This document shows, in pieces, positions 10,361 through 20,600 of a DNA stretch of 64,000 nt. Every line of letters begins with the position of its first letter. Positions within the stretch are counted from its first letter, which is position 1. Under the pieces are notes generated by a model. That model was not told the origin of the DNA. It ran no database searches and was given only the letters and a program-made list of their open reading frames with translations. The position numbers and the translations under genes are program-made. Origin of the DNA: Spirogloea muscicola (taxonomy: Eukaryota; Streptophyta; Zygnematophyceae; Spirogloeales; Spirogloeaceae). The DNA lies in NCBI GenBank assembly GCA_009602725.1, contig WELB01000040.1:19687-83686 (forward strand), written 5' to 3'.

Positions 10361-11720
10361 AGTAGTCATCAGTGAGGGTGCTGACGTTGGCGGCCTCAGC
10401 AAACCAGGGGTCTGTGACAAACCCTTTACGGATACGCACGTATAGCTCAGAAATTCAGCCGTGGTTTTCGGAGAAGCTTCACGAGTCGGACGCAGTCCTG
10501 CAGCCCGCACTCCAGAAGCATTCAAGGTAGCTAACGCATCGGCGCCGCAAAAAACGACTTACAGGGTCAGCATAGCCGTGCAGGGCGATATACCCATTGG
10601 TATGATGTTATTCACTCGGCCCATCGAGCTTGACGCCTAGTCAAATGCTGCTGTGTGATATAATACAATGATCCGTGACAAATGTAAATTCCACACCGTC
10701 CAGGTAGCAACGCCAGACACGTAAGGCCTGCACCACAGCCAGCAATTCCTGCTCGCCTGCAGTGTAACTTCGCTCTGCAGGGATCAGCAGACGACTCTCA
10801 AACGCTACCGGGTGACCCTCTTGCAAGAGCACGGGTCCAATGCCGGTCAAAGAGGCATCACAGATGAGCTCACATGGCACGCCTTACCGAGGAAGGCCAG
10901 AACAGGCGAAGATGTCAGCGCCTGCTGCATTCCCTCCAATGCTTTCTGGCGTTTGGACGACCACTCCCAGGGTACGTCCTTACGAGTCAGCTTCGTAAAA
11001 GGAAGTGCAAACTCCAATAGCCTTGTAGGAACTTTCGGAAATAATTTGCGAATCCCAGAAGGAGCGCAATGTAGGTACATTCCGTGGCACACGGCCAATA
11101 TCCTACGACCGAAGTCTTGTTGAAATCAACACGTATGCCGTCTTTGCCAACGACATGCTCAAGGTATGTCAGCTCTGGCTGGTTCAATGCGCACTTGGAC
11201 CTCTTGCAAAAAATGATTTTGACGCAGCAACTGCAGCACTCGGCTCAGGTGCCTCACGTGATCCTCAGGCGTTTCGCTGAATACCAGTACGTCGTTTACG
11301 TTTATCAGCACAAAATCGTAAAGCAGGGGCCCAAAGACCCTCGACATCACCGCCTGGAGCGTAGCCGGTGCATTGGTCAAACCAAAGCTCAGCACCTTGG
11401 TCTGAAAATGTCCAAGTGGCGTACGGAACGCGACTTTGGAACATCCGAAGTCCTGATTCGAATTTTGTGATACCCACTTGCCAGGTCCAGGGAGCTACAC
11501 ACAGTAGCCCCAGCAAGCCAATCGATCAGATCATCTATCCGAGGCAATGGGTATCGCCTTGATAGTAAGCTTATTCAAAGCCCGATAATCAATGCACATC
11601 CATAGAGTGCCAGCCTTCTTTTTGTTAAAGAAAATAGGTGTTTCGTACGGCGACTGAGATGGCTCTATGTAGCCCTTCGCCAGCAGATCCTCGACCTGGG
11701 ATTGCATTTATCAGAATCGA
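10361..11720 (-). pseudogene. Reverse transcriptase and RNase H remnant
   Basis: Segments in changing frames show RNase H (L-I-C-D-A-S-L-T-G-I-G-P-V-L-L-Q at 10880 downwards) and reverse transcriptase ([28 protein letters not shown] at 11395 downwards). The catalytic Y-L-D-D reads N-V-N-D here, so the copy is inactive even apart from its frameshifts. The integrase zinc region is deleted between 10340 and 10370. Confidence 0.8.
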
Positions 11721-12603
11721 GAGGGCTCAGCCGGTACAAATAACAGAAAGGCGGATAAGCGTCTGGCTCCAATGATATTGTTTGAGCCACACCTCGATGA
11801 GGAGGTAGACCGTCCGGAAGAGACGGTCTACCGGGAAACACATCCGCAAACTCTTTTAGCAACTTATCAAGAACCCCGCCATGTGAATCCGCAGCATTCA
11901 CGCACGAGTCAGGCTCGGACTCGTCAATCATTGCCACCATCACAACAGATGCCATCTACAAGGTGTTCTTGCGAATCAATCGCTCCATCTGCATGGCGGA
12001 CAGCAGAATGGAAGCCCCTGCCGCCAGCGGCGGTTCACGGGGAAGCTTGTTGCGAAGGACAACGCGCCGTGCGCCACGTTGTGCAGTGCAAGTTGGGCGT
12101 TCAAAATGAAGGCGTGCAGATGTGGCACAAAGCCAGTCATCTCCCAATATCACATCAAATGTAGCAGTCGACGCAATGGCGTAACAAGGCACCTCGGCTT
12201 TGTTTTGCTGTATGCAAATGGGAATCTTGCTCAGACCCAGCACAACGGTTGGGTGGCCATCGGCCAATGTCACTCTAGGCAATCTTGCCAATCTAAGCCA
12301 GTGAAACACACCAGGTTCTGATTGACGAAGAAAACCCCCTGAGGCCCCTAAATCCATAAGGATCCTGCCCGGTGCATCAGCAACCAGCCCCTCAAAAAGC
12401 ATCGTGTGTTCCCCATGGACACTGCTTCCCAGAAATGGGTTGCGAGCGATATATACCCTGACCTCTATCGGGTAGAGCCTAAGCTGAGTGGCATCAATAC
12501 TACGCCCAAGGAGCCCGTGTCCCGCCTCGTGCGAGCACAACAGCGACATTCCCAGCGGACCTTGATCAATCTCTCCGCGCTTCTGTGGCACAATGAAGCA
12601 CAC
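11721..12603 (-). pseudogene. Protease domain and linker
   Basis: An open frame of 215 codons (12603 to 11956) contains the retropepsin region G-L-V-A-D-A-P-G-R-I-L-M-D-L-G-A-S-G and later D-V-I-L-G-D-D-W-L-C-A-T-S-A-R-L. The catalytic motif is D-L-G where the family needs D-S/T-G, so cleavage activity is probably lost although the frame is open. The linker F-A-D-V-F-P-G is read in another frame at 11665-11955. Confidence 0.8.
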
Positions 12604-12732
12604 AATCTCTTAAAACCGACGGCGCTCAGGCTAGCTCAGATAGACATCTGCAGCCACTTGCAAGTCATTGTGGGCTACCCACACTAAGAGAGGCCCTCTG
12701 GCCTCCAGACCTTGCAACAAATCAGAAATTGC

Positions 12733-13000
12733 ACAACCGGTACTTTGGTTGACGGGCAAGCAATGCCAACAAAATCAAACAGCTCAAGTGCATCTGCCTG
12801 AATGAGATGGCTCTCAGAGGCAAGGGTAAGGCACTCACGTTTGTCTTTGAAGGTGCCCAAATGGAGCGCACAACTGGTACTTTGGTTGACGGGACGGGCA
12901 AGCAATGCCAGCAAAATGAAACAGCTCAAGTGCATCTGCCTGAATGAGATGGCTCTCAGAGGCAAGGGTTAGGCACTTAAGTTTGAAGGTGCACTTGTCC
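12733..13000 (-). repeat. 137-bp tandem duplication in the gag-protease linker
   Basis: Two adjacent copies begin at ACAACYGGTACTTTGGTTGA (12733 and 12870). Both contain CAGCTCAAGTGCATCTGCCT and ATGAGATGGCTCTCAGAGGC. The period of about 137 bp is not a multiple of three, so the second copy shifts the frame. Confidence 0.8.
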
Positions 13001-13730
13001 CCGCCCGTAGGGCGCTGTGGACGTGGCCTCGAGGAAGAGGGACCTGCCTCCGAGCAGTCCCTGATGTGGTGACTCTTGTCGCCGCAGCTAAAGCAGCCAC
13101 CACCACCTTCCACCCGCGGGCCATCACCTGTCACGCGTGGCTCCTAAATATTGCCGGGGACGAGCGTTCAAGCCCTGCTTAGGGTTAAACCTGCTTGCTC
13201 GTCGCGGGCGCGAAGCTCCGCATGTGAATCGCCATAGCCCGCCATGAGTTGCTCGGAGGAGAATTCCCAAGTGTTGTACTCGTCAGGCGTCTTGGACTTC
13301 TTGATGGCGTCCCACCACTCACGAGGCTCCCAGGCGAGGTAGGTCGCAGCGAGCGGCAATCATGCCGTGGCGTCCGCTTCCTTGGTTTCGAATCATTCGG
13401 ACACCTTGCTTAGCCAAGACTGCAGCCCACCCCGATCGTCCTGATCGGTGAATTGCAGTGGTGGGTGAGCCGTTGCACGTCCATGCAATGGATTGCCGGC
13501 GCTCTTGCGCACCAGATGCACCGCGGCATCGGTCTCCTGCGCATCCGCTGTCCAGCGCGGATTTGGGCAATGTGGGCGCGGTGCTCCTCGCACATCCTCT
13601 CAAGGAGGCGGTATAGCCCAGGCGGGACTGGGTCCATAGCAGCCTGGACAGCCGCCAGGTCCTGCGTGAGGAGCGCAACGCGTTGCAGATCCGCAGCCGA
13701 CAAGCCCTCCTGGCCTCCGGCTCCCAGCCC

Positions 13731-13830
13731 GGCGTGCCCCCCTTGGGCGTGCCCCTCTTGGGCGTGCCCCTCTTGGGCGTGCCCCGCTTGGGCGTGCCCC
13801 TCTTGGGCGTGCCCCTCTTGGGCGTGCCCC
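13731..13830 (-). repeat. 15-bp minisatellite encoding G-H-A-Q-E repeats
   Basis: About six to seven units of CTTGGGCGTGCCCCT follow each other without interruption. In the gag frame they encode G-H-A-Q-E (variants G-H-A-Q-A and G-H-A-Q-G). Because 15 is a multiple of three, the array can change length without breaking gag. Confidence 0.9.
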
Positions 13831-13982
13831 GCAGCAGCGACTGCCTCAGCAGCTGGCCCTGCTGCACCCGCTGCCTCAGCAGCCGACCGCGCTACCTCCC
13901 GAGGAGGGCTCGGGCGCGCACTGGACGTGTGCGAACTCATGCTGTCTGAAGAACACTGAGTGATCAAATCAGGCTCTGTCAA

Positions 13983-14483
13983 TTAGCAAATCACACACTT
14001 TATACTGCAATACAGGGCATCGTAAGACTGGTGCACCAGCGAGCGAGCAAACAGGGCAGCGCGCAACTCCACACCTCCAAAGAACAGGCAAGCAGACAGC
14101 CGCGGATACATAATCGTGTGCATAAATATATATATATATATATGCACACGATGGCCACACGACAAACCTTACCACACGAAGGCTGCAGGCTCAAGCCACA
14201 CCTCAAGTCACAAGTAGCCGAACGCAGCAGGTGGTCCTAAAGGATCAGGCTGTCAATTTGGCGTTGGTCCTTGCTAGCTCACTGCGCAAATATGACTCCG
14301 CACCTGGTGCTTCCGCTGAGCCGCCTCACGGACCAACGTCTGGTAAGGCACTTATCTTCAACAGAAAAGGTCATGCCAGCCAGCCAGCCAGCCAGCATGC
14401 CTCATCAGGGAGATCCTTGCATTATCAGCGGCGAGCACAATAAGTCACAAGCCCGATGGATGCAAGACCGACTCTGCTACCAA
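13983..14483 (-). other. 5' untranslated leader with AT palindrome and primer-binding site
   Basis: The region lies between the gag start and the 5' LTR of the minus-strand element. At 14113-14152 a 40-nt palindrome has arms ATCGTGTGCATA and TATGCACACGAT around an alternating AT run. Next to the LTR (about 14466-14482), the minus strand reads TTGGTAGCAGAGTCGG, a plausible primer-binding site for initiator tRNA-Met (compare the common TGGTATCAGAGC). No gene is seen. Confidence 0.6.
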
Positions 14484-14786
14484 TGTAACAAACCTCGCCC
14501 TATACACGCACTTTGGGTGAGTCGTCCTTATTAATTCCGGCTGCAGGGGATTTAGGGACCAACCCACTACACAGGCAAAGCACTAGCGCATAGGCGCAGC
14601 GGAAGACAAGCCCCGTTGCGCTGCCGTCCAGCGGCGACTCCACCTCCTGGGCGCAGGTCTGCACAGCAAGCCCTGCAGCAGAGTGCGGCGGCGGCTGCGG
14701 CAGCGAGCAGCGGCAAGGCTGGTCCTGGGCTTCACCGCTTCTAGCTCCTGACAAGCCTCAGCCCCAAGGCTCTTCGTGCTTCCCCG
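14484..14786 (-). repeat. Family-1 LTR, first part of the split 5' LTR
   Basis: It begins TGTAACAAACCTCGCCC and follows the other LTR copies up to CTTCGTGCTTCCCCG. The sequence then changes to an unrelated element. The LTR resumes at 19112, after a repeated CCCG, and runs to TTACA at 19353. Confidence 0.85.
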
Positions 14787-14799
14787 TGTCGTGCCTGCC

Positions 14800-15190
14800 C
14801 GTGTAGCGCTAGCATGGCGTCGAAGAGCCTGACCTGAGGCTTCGTCGGCGGGCCAGTCCAAGCCTCGTAGTCGCTTGCACTGACCCTGACCCGCACGACG
14901 TCGCCCCAAGCCAGACTGACGTAAGAATGTGACAAATAAGGTGCCACACCCCCCCCCCCAGCTGCCTGGACTGGGCAGCTGCACTTCCTGTGGGGCTTGA
15001 CTCCTCCTGACAGCCTAGGCACAACGAGGGCAAAACCAGTGTCCCTCGGGCAGCTCAGCCACTTTTGGCTCCAAGCATGCCATGTGCCATCCGTCGTTGC
15101 ATGCATCACACATGAGCATCGACGTCCTACGTTGCGCGCTACCGCACACCTCGCAGGTGATGCCAGGTCTGGGCTTGGCCTGACTGGGAT
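14800..15190. other. Noncoding end of the nested element
   Basis: This holds the left terminal 390 bp of the nested element, with an 11-base C run near 14950. I recognise no gene. It does not resemble the right terminal 400 bp (18710-19107) by eye, which argues against an ordinary pair of LTRs. Confidence 0.4.
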
Positions 15191-15675
15191 CTACTGAGGA
15201 TCCAGGTTGGGGAGATGGCAGGGAGCGCAGTTCTTCGCGTGCTCCGCCACCGACGTGCCGCAGCTCCCCATCAGCAGAAGGACGCCGCTGGGACGCACCT
15301 CCTTGACGCGCAGCACCGTCCGCATGACCCCGGCATCCAGCGTGCTCCTCTGCTGGCGCTGGACATACACGTAGTCCCCCACATCGAACTTCAGCTGCTT
15401 GGGCTGGTAGCGGCCCGAGCGCACCTTGGCGTAGCGTAGCTTGTCTCGATGCTGCGCGATTGCCAGGTTCTCCATCGCCATCGGCATGACGTGCTGGAAG
15501 AGCCTCCCGCGCTCCTCGCAGACGCTATCCATTGCCGAGGGTCCTCCAGGTCCACCACCGGCTCGACCCGCGCCCGGATCGCCACTGGCAGCAGCAGGTG
15601 CCTCCCGTACAGCAAGTAGTACGGCGAGTACCTGGCCAGCGCGGCCTGCCGGCTGAACCTGTACCCCATCAACAT
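15191..15675 (-). pseudogene. Integrase C-terminal region, frameshifted
   Basis: Two frames carry the continuation: Y-S-P-Y-Y-L-L-Y-G-R-H-L-L-L-P-V (15675 downwards) and K-L-R-Y-A-K-V-R-S-G-R-Y-Q-P-K-Q with F-D-V-G-D-Y-V-Y-V-Q (ending near 15191). These are the typical motifs after the catalytic core of Ty3/gypsy integrases. No chromodomain is seen. At least two frameshifts separate it from the core. Confidence 0.75.
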
Positions 15676-16868
15676 TCAAGGGAGGAAAAGATCCCTGTCC
15701 CTGCTGTCCCTCGTCAAGCAGAACTTCCGAGCCCCTTCTTCACCGTCTGCACAACGCGCTCCGCCAGGCCGTCTGCCTGCGGGTGGTCCCTCGACGTGGT
15801 GCGGTGGTCGATCAGGGCGTGCTGCAGCAGGTCGTCGAACGCTCCCCGGAACTCGCTGCCCCGGTCCATCAACACCTCCGCGCAGGCCCCGAAGCGGCTC
15901 AGGACCCGGTCCAGGAAGCATGCCGCCACCAGCGCGCTGGACTTCTCCGGCAGCGCCACTGCCTCCACCCACTTCGACAGGTGCTCCACCATGACCAGGA
16001 TGTACACCTGGCCCCTCCGCGTTGTCGGCAGCTCGCCTGCCAGGTCCAGGCTCCACCTGTAGAACAGACCGTTGATGGGCAGCGGGTGCAACTGCATGCT
16101 GCGTGCGGTCAGGTTGGCCCGCACGCGGTCGCACTCCTTGCAGCGCGCCACCACCGCTGCCACGTCCCCAGCTATCCCCTTCCACCAATTGCCGCACGCC
16201 ACCAGGCTGTGCGTCCGCTTCACTCCAAAGTGGCCCAGCAGCTCGTGCTGCTGCAGGACCAGTGCCGCACGCGCCTCGGGCGGCGGCACCTCCTTCTCCT
16301 CGCCGTCCTCCTTCCTCTGCAGCAGGTGGCCCTCGTGCCACCTGTAGCGCTTGGCGCGCTGCTGCACGCGGTCCCGACTGGCAGCGGTCCGGCCAGGCGG
16401 ATGCCCGCCTTGCTGCAGGTAGGCCAGCGGTTGCGATGCGGACTTGCGACAGCGGCGCTGGCTAGAGCAGGCTGCAGACGCACGGAGGTCGACTCGCGCA
16501 CATGGGCTCCCAGCAGGCTGGGAGTGCGCTCCCTCGCTGCCGTTCAGCGGGAAAGTCGAGCGGGTCGGGCTGTGCCGGCCCACCTGCGCAGCCTCCGCCA
16601 CAGCATGCGTCGCGGGGTCGGTTCTGGACGTGCGACCTGCGGGAGGGAGGGCCAGGCCGCCGCTGCGCAACACTGCGCAGTGGCTGGCTGCCGCTCTCAT
16701 GCGGACGCCGACGCTGACATTGGCTGACGTTGGCGTGACGGAGGCGGCGCTAGTAAAGGCGCTGCGGCAGCACCTGCCCGCCCTTCCTGACGGCTTGGCG
16801 GGTGCAGAGGACGTGGAGGTCCCTGCACTCGAAGGCGCCTGGGGAGCGAATGCCCCACCCGCGTACAA
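15676..16868 (-). pseudogene. Integrase, zinc domain and DDE core
   Basis: The useful part begins near 16400. It has the HHCC zinc domain (H-E-L-L-G-H-F-G-V-K-R-T-H, later C-K-E-C-D-R-V-R-A). The core follows with W-S-L-D-L-A-G-E-L-P, V-L-M-D-R-G-S-E-F-R-G and A-E-R-V-V-Q-T-V-K, so all three DDE acidic residues are present in one frame. After K-K-G-L-G-S-S-A the frame ends; the domain resumes in another frame at 15679. The stretch upstream of the zinc domain is low-complexity and shows no polymerase motif. Confidence 0.8.
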
Positions 16869-16882
16869 CTGCAGCGGGGTCC

Positions 16883-18709
16883 TTAAGCAATTAAGGACCC
16901 CTGCCAGGTCGCCTCTATCCCTGCCACTGCCGGTGCCTGTTGCTGCCGAGTCTGAGGGAAGTCAGCTGGCTGTGGACGGGGAACCCAGCGCGGGCGGTGC
17001 ACTGGCAACCCGCGCAGGGGAGGTGTCGAGCGCGACTGAGGAGGACGCACTGGAGGACAACCCAGCCGTGAAGGACGCCTGGGGAGCGGATGCCCCACCC
17101 GCGGCAGCAGCATCCCAGGCCCCGTGCGCGCTGGCCAGAGGTTGGCCAGCCGCCGCCTCCTTCCCGCTGGCGACCGCCAGTGGTGGTACTGCTCCGCTCC
17201 CAGTCGACGTAGAACGCCCGCTCCCGCCGGGTTCTGCCACGCCGCTGCTCGGTACGCCATGCCGCCCGCCTGTGTCGCGTGGCACTCGACCGGTCGGCAT
17301 CCGCAGCGCATCTCCAAGACACGTATCCCCAGCATCCCGCACGTCCTCAGGCTCCTCAGGCAGCAACAAGAATGCAGCAGTGGGAAGGTCTCGGCACGAC
17401 CGGGAAGGGCCTCGCGAGGAGGCCCCTTTTCTCTTCCCGACGCCGAGCTCTCCCCCGCCGCTGCATGAGCCTGCAGGTGCGCGGGGCGCAGCTGCGGATG
17501 CAGGGTCCAGCACGCGTCAGCCCCGTGCCCGCTCTTGCCGCAGTGCCCACACTGCATGCCAGCGGCCTTCGGGCACTCCCGCTTCAGGTGGCCAAGCTGG
17601 TTGCAGACGTAGCAGCGCGGGGGAGGGGGGCCGCCGCCACCGGTGCCCGCGGCAGCCGCTGCCGCCATGGCCTTCTTGCCCCCGCCCGCCGCTGCCTCCA
17701 TTGCCGCCTTGGCGCCGCCGCGGTGGAACCCCTTGAAGCCCCTCGCCTCAGCCGCCTTGGCTGGTGCCGGTGGCTCCACCGCCTTGCCCGCGAAGTGGCG
17801 CTCCACCTCGTCCGCCAGCTCAGCGACCTGGTCGATGGTGAAGTCGCGGCGGTACGCTGCGAACACCTGCTGCTCGAGCCACAGACCCTTCTTCCCGCCA
17901 CTCAGCTCATCCAGGAAGCGCTGGGCAGCGTCGACCTCCGTCAGCCGCCCGGTGTCGCTGCGCAGCTGCTTCATCCGCTCAGCCATCACCATGACATCCT
18001 CACCCGGCAGCCTACGGAAATTGGTCAACTCCGCGACCTTGGCCGCGGTGTCAGTCTTGAACTGACGCCCGAGCAACCGCAGGAAGTGGGTCACCGGGTC
18101 AGCCAGGCGGCGCTCCTCCTGCTTCCCCGCTGCGACCTCCACGGCAGACCTCGCGTCCGCCGCTGCAGAGCTCTCAGGCTCGCCGCCCTCTACAGCCACC
18201 ACCGCGGCCGCCGGTACCACCTCCCGCAGGGCTAACACCTCGTCCCTCACTCTCCCATAAAACTGCAACGCCGGGCCTGCCAGGTAGTCTGGCAGCACCT
18301 TAAACCCTACGCGACGGGTGAAGCGAGGATTGAGCTCCATCCGCGCCAGGGCCGCCTCCACGCGCATTTCCAACTCCACCAGGGAGATCCCATCGGACCG
18401 CCCCGTGTACCGCCGCCCGACCTTGGGGGCCGCCTCCTCGGCCTCCATTGCCACGTGGCTGGCCGTGCTGGAGCCCGAGGAGTGGCTGCCCTCACCGTCA
18501 CTCAGGTCGGGGTCGTCCGCCTCGGCGTCGCGCTGCCGGGCGGATGGCGCGTAGTCCGTGCTGCGGCGAGTGGGCATCAGGCGGCGCCACCTCCGGCCGG
18601 CGCCTGCTGCTGCTGCGTTGCCCTCCCGCGGTCGCACAGGCTCGCTGCGCCCGTCTCTCCGCAAGTAATGGGCTCGCTCTCTCACTCGCTCATCCACAGT
18701 GCGTGTCAC
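16883..18709 (-). CDS. gag-like protein with two CCHC zinc knuckles
   Basis: This is one open frame of 608 codons. The middle part resembles a retrotransposon gag core (R-R-V-G-F-K-V-L-P-D-Y-L-A-G-P-A-L-Q-F-Y, later F-R-R-L-P-G-E-D-V-M-V-M-A-E-R-M-K-Q-L). It is followed by an alanine/glycine-rich stretch and two nucleocapsid knuckles, C-Y-V-C-N-Q-L-G-H-L-K-R-E-C and C-G-H-C-G-K-S-G-H-G-A-D-A-C. The last 150 or so residues are arginine/proline-rich and may be frame-shifted read-through. The first ATG is not certain. The antisense 430-codon frame over the same bases is a composition artefact. Confidence 0.7.
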   Translation of the reverse strand: MTRTVDERVRERAHYLRRDGRSEPVRPREGNAAAAGAGRRWRRLMPTRRSTDYAPSARQRDAEADDPDLSDGEGSHSSGSSTASHVAMEAEEAAPKVGRRYTGRSDGISLVELEMRVEAALARMELNPRFTRRVGFKVLPDYLAGPALQFYGRVRDEVLALREVVPAAAVVAVEGGEPESSAAADARSAVEVAAGKQEERRLADPVTHFLRLLGRQFKTDTAAKVAELTNFRRLPGEDVMVMAERMKQLRSDTGRLTEVDAAQRFLDELSGGKKGLWLEQQVFAAYRRDFTIDQVAELADEVERHFAGKAVEPPAPAKAAEARGFKGFHRGGAKAAMEAAAGGGKKAMAAAAAAGTGGGGPPPPRCYVCNQLGHLKRECPKAAGMQCGHCGKSGHGADACWTLHPQLRPAHLQAHAAAGESSASGREKGPPREALPGRAETFPLLHSCCCLRSLRTCGMLGIRVLEMRCGCRPVECHATQAGGMAYRAAAWQNPAGAGVLRRLGAEQYHHWRSPAGRRRRLANLWPARTGPGMLLPRVGHPLPRRPSRLGCPPVRPPQSRSTPPLRGLPVHRPRWVPRPQPADFPQTRQQQAPAVAGIEATWQGSLIA

Positions 18710-19107
18710 CCCCGCCGGGGGATCTCCCCCGCTTCGGCCTCACTGGCGCGCCCGCTCTACACCCCCAGAACCCGCGCCAGCATCCCCGCATTCCGCGGCG
18801 CCGCCATCGCTAAGGCGCCCCGGTTCTCCAAGAGGACTTGCGGAGAGATGGGTCTCTCTCCGCCAGCCACGTGACTTACCCCCGCGGGGGGGTCAAGGCA
18901 GTCGGTACAGGACTTGGCCATTTCGACGCCCCCGGGGCTCTCCCTCTCCCCGCACGGGTGGCGCCGCTTCCCGGGGTCTACTCCCCCGAGGGTCCCGTTC
19001 ACACCTCTCCTGCCTATGCCACGTGTACCGGTACGATGACCTGGCACCTTCCGCCCAACCACCCTCTGCACGACACTACGACGACGCCGACGCGCCCGGG
19101 CATGACA

Positions 19108-19353
19108 CCCGTGCCACTCCCTCTTCAGGGGTGTGAGCGGGTCGCCGGATGGCCAGCCTTGCAGCGGGCCAAAGGTCCTCCCTTGAACGGGTGGATCCTA
19201 GCGAGGGGTATTTCTGGACGGGCGGGGCCCGCACCTGGGCGGGCCAATTGCCCGGCCACCCAGCCCGCCACCTGGCGGGCCATTTGTCCGAAATGGCCGG
19301 TCATGTAATGCCAATAGATACGTAGGGCTTGACCAAACGGCTAGATCATTACA
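19108..19353 (-). repeat. Family-1 LTR, second part of the split 5' LTR
   Basis: This continues the LTR interrupted at 14786: CCCGTGCCACTCCCTCTTCA, CTTGAACGGGTGGATCCTAG, ATGGCCGGTCATGTAATG and a terminal GATCATTACA. Together with 14484-14786 it makes a complete LTR of about 545 bp. Confidence 0.85.
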
Positions 19354-19418
19354 CCTACAGCGGAACATAACAAGGACGACTCACCCTAACTGCGTGTGTA
19401 GGGGCGTCATTCCTTACA
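19354..19418 (+). repeat. LTR 3' end fragment, plus orientation
   Basis: The 65 bp match the last part of plus-oriented family-1 LTRs (AACAAGGACGACTCACCCTA, GTGTGTAGGGGCG, ending CCTTACA at 19418). It directly follows the end of the reversed LTR. Confidence 0.7.
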
Positions 19419-19774
19419 CTCAGGCTCGCCCGCGATGAGCTTGCCTGACGAGGGAACCACGAGCTGTCTCCAGCAGGCGCCATGGCGCCGAGTATGGCCG
19501 CGGCAGAGCATGCCATCAAGCATGGCCGAGGCCGGGCATGGCCGAGCATGGCCGCGGCCGTACATGCCGCGGGGGGCGTCCGGCTCCACGCATGCCGCCG
19601 AGCATGACTGGGCCGAACATGACGGGAGCATGCGAGCCCACCCGGACGAGCCGGGACGGAAAGACAACAGCCCGAGTGCCAGGGCGGTTCCAACCGTCCG
19701 GCACAAACTGTCAAAAGAACACCATGTAAGCGTTGACAACTTTGTTTGGCGCCCACGTAGCTGGGAACGTTACA
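19419..19774 (+). repeat. Family-4 LTR
   Basis: This is the fullest copy of the repeat also seen in pieces at 690-845 and 1691-1888. It contains GACGAGGGAACCACGAGCTG, several GAGCATGGCCG units, GAGCCCACCCGGACGAG, and ends GGGAACGTTACA. The gag leader of another element follows. Confidence 0.6.

Positions 19775-20600
<826 letters not shown>

Larger units (their letters stand above)
12604..13982 (-). pseudogene. gag region with CCHC zinc knuckle
   Basis: The gag region probably begins on the minus strand near 13945-13982 (M-S-S-H-T-S-S-A-R-P-S-P-P-R-E-V). It carries an alanine-rich stretch, a G-H-A-Q-E pentapeptide array, and the family hallmark G-L-S-A-A-D-L-Q-R-V-A-L-L. A nucleocapsid knuckle C-F-S-C-G-D-K-S-H-H-I-R-D-C (CX2CX4HX4C) lies near 13050-13100. 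The frame is broken near 13410 and again before the knuckle. The same gag occurs at 20.6, 29.9, 33.2 and 47.1 kb. Confidence 0.8.
14787..19107 (-). mobile_element. Nested gag-integrase element lacking reverse transcriptase
   Basis: The element is bounded by TGTCGTGCC on the left and GGCATGACA on the right (a short inverted repeat with TG...CA ends) and flanked by CCCG on both sides (14783-14786 and 19108-19111). The uninterrupted LTR copies read TTCCCCGTGCCAC, so CCCG is a 4-bp target-site duplication. On the minus strand it encodes gag (18709-16883) and then integrase (about 16400-15191). I find no aspartic protease, reverse transcriptase or RNase H motif between them, and by eye no pair of direct LTRs. 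Base composition is clearly richer in GC than the surrounding elements. Confidence 0.75.

Noticed and set aside
13731-13830. CRISPR-like short regular repeats
   Set aside because: The repeats are 15 bp and directly adjacent without spacers, and the genome is eukaryotic.
13683-13959. Plus-strand frames with G-V-P-L-L repeats
   Set aside because: They are antisense to the G-H-A-Q-E array of gag, whose minus-strand frame continues into recognised gag motifs.
16444-17736. 430-codon plus-strand open frame
   Set aside because: It lies antisense to the gag frame in very GC-rich sequence, is composed of low-complexity A/P/R/S stretches and matches no family; it is a shadow of the gag coding strand.
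14787-19107. DNA transposon with terminal inverted repeats
   Set aside because: The short TG...CA inverted ends, the gag with zinc knuckles and the Ty3-type integrase fit an LTR-retrotransposon relative better; no transposase other than the integrase is present.
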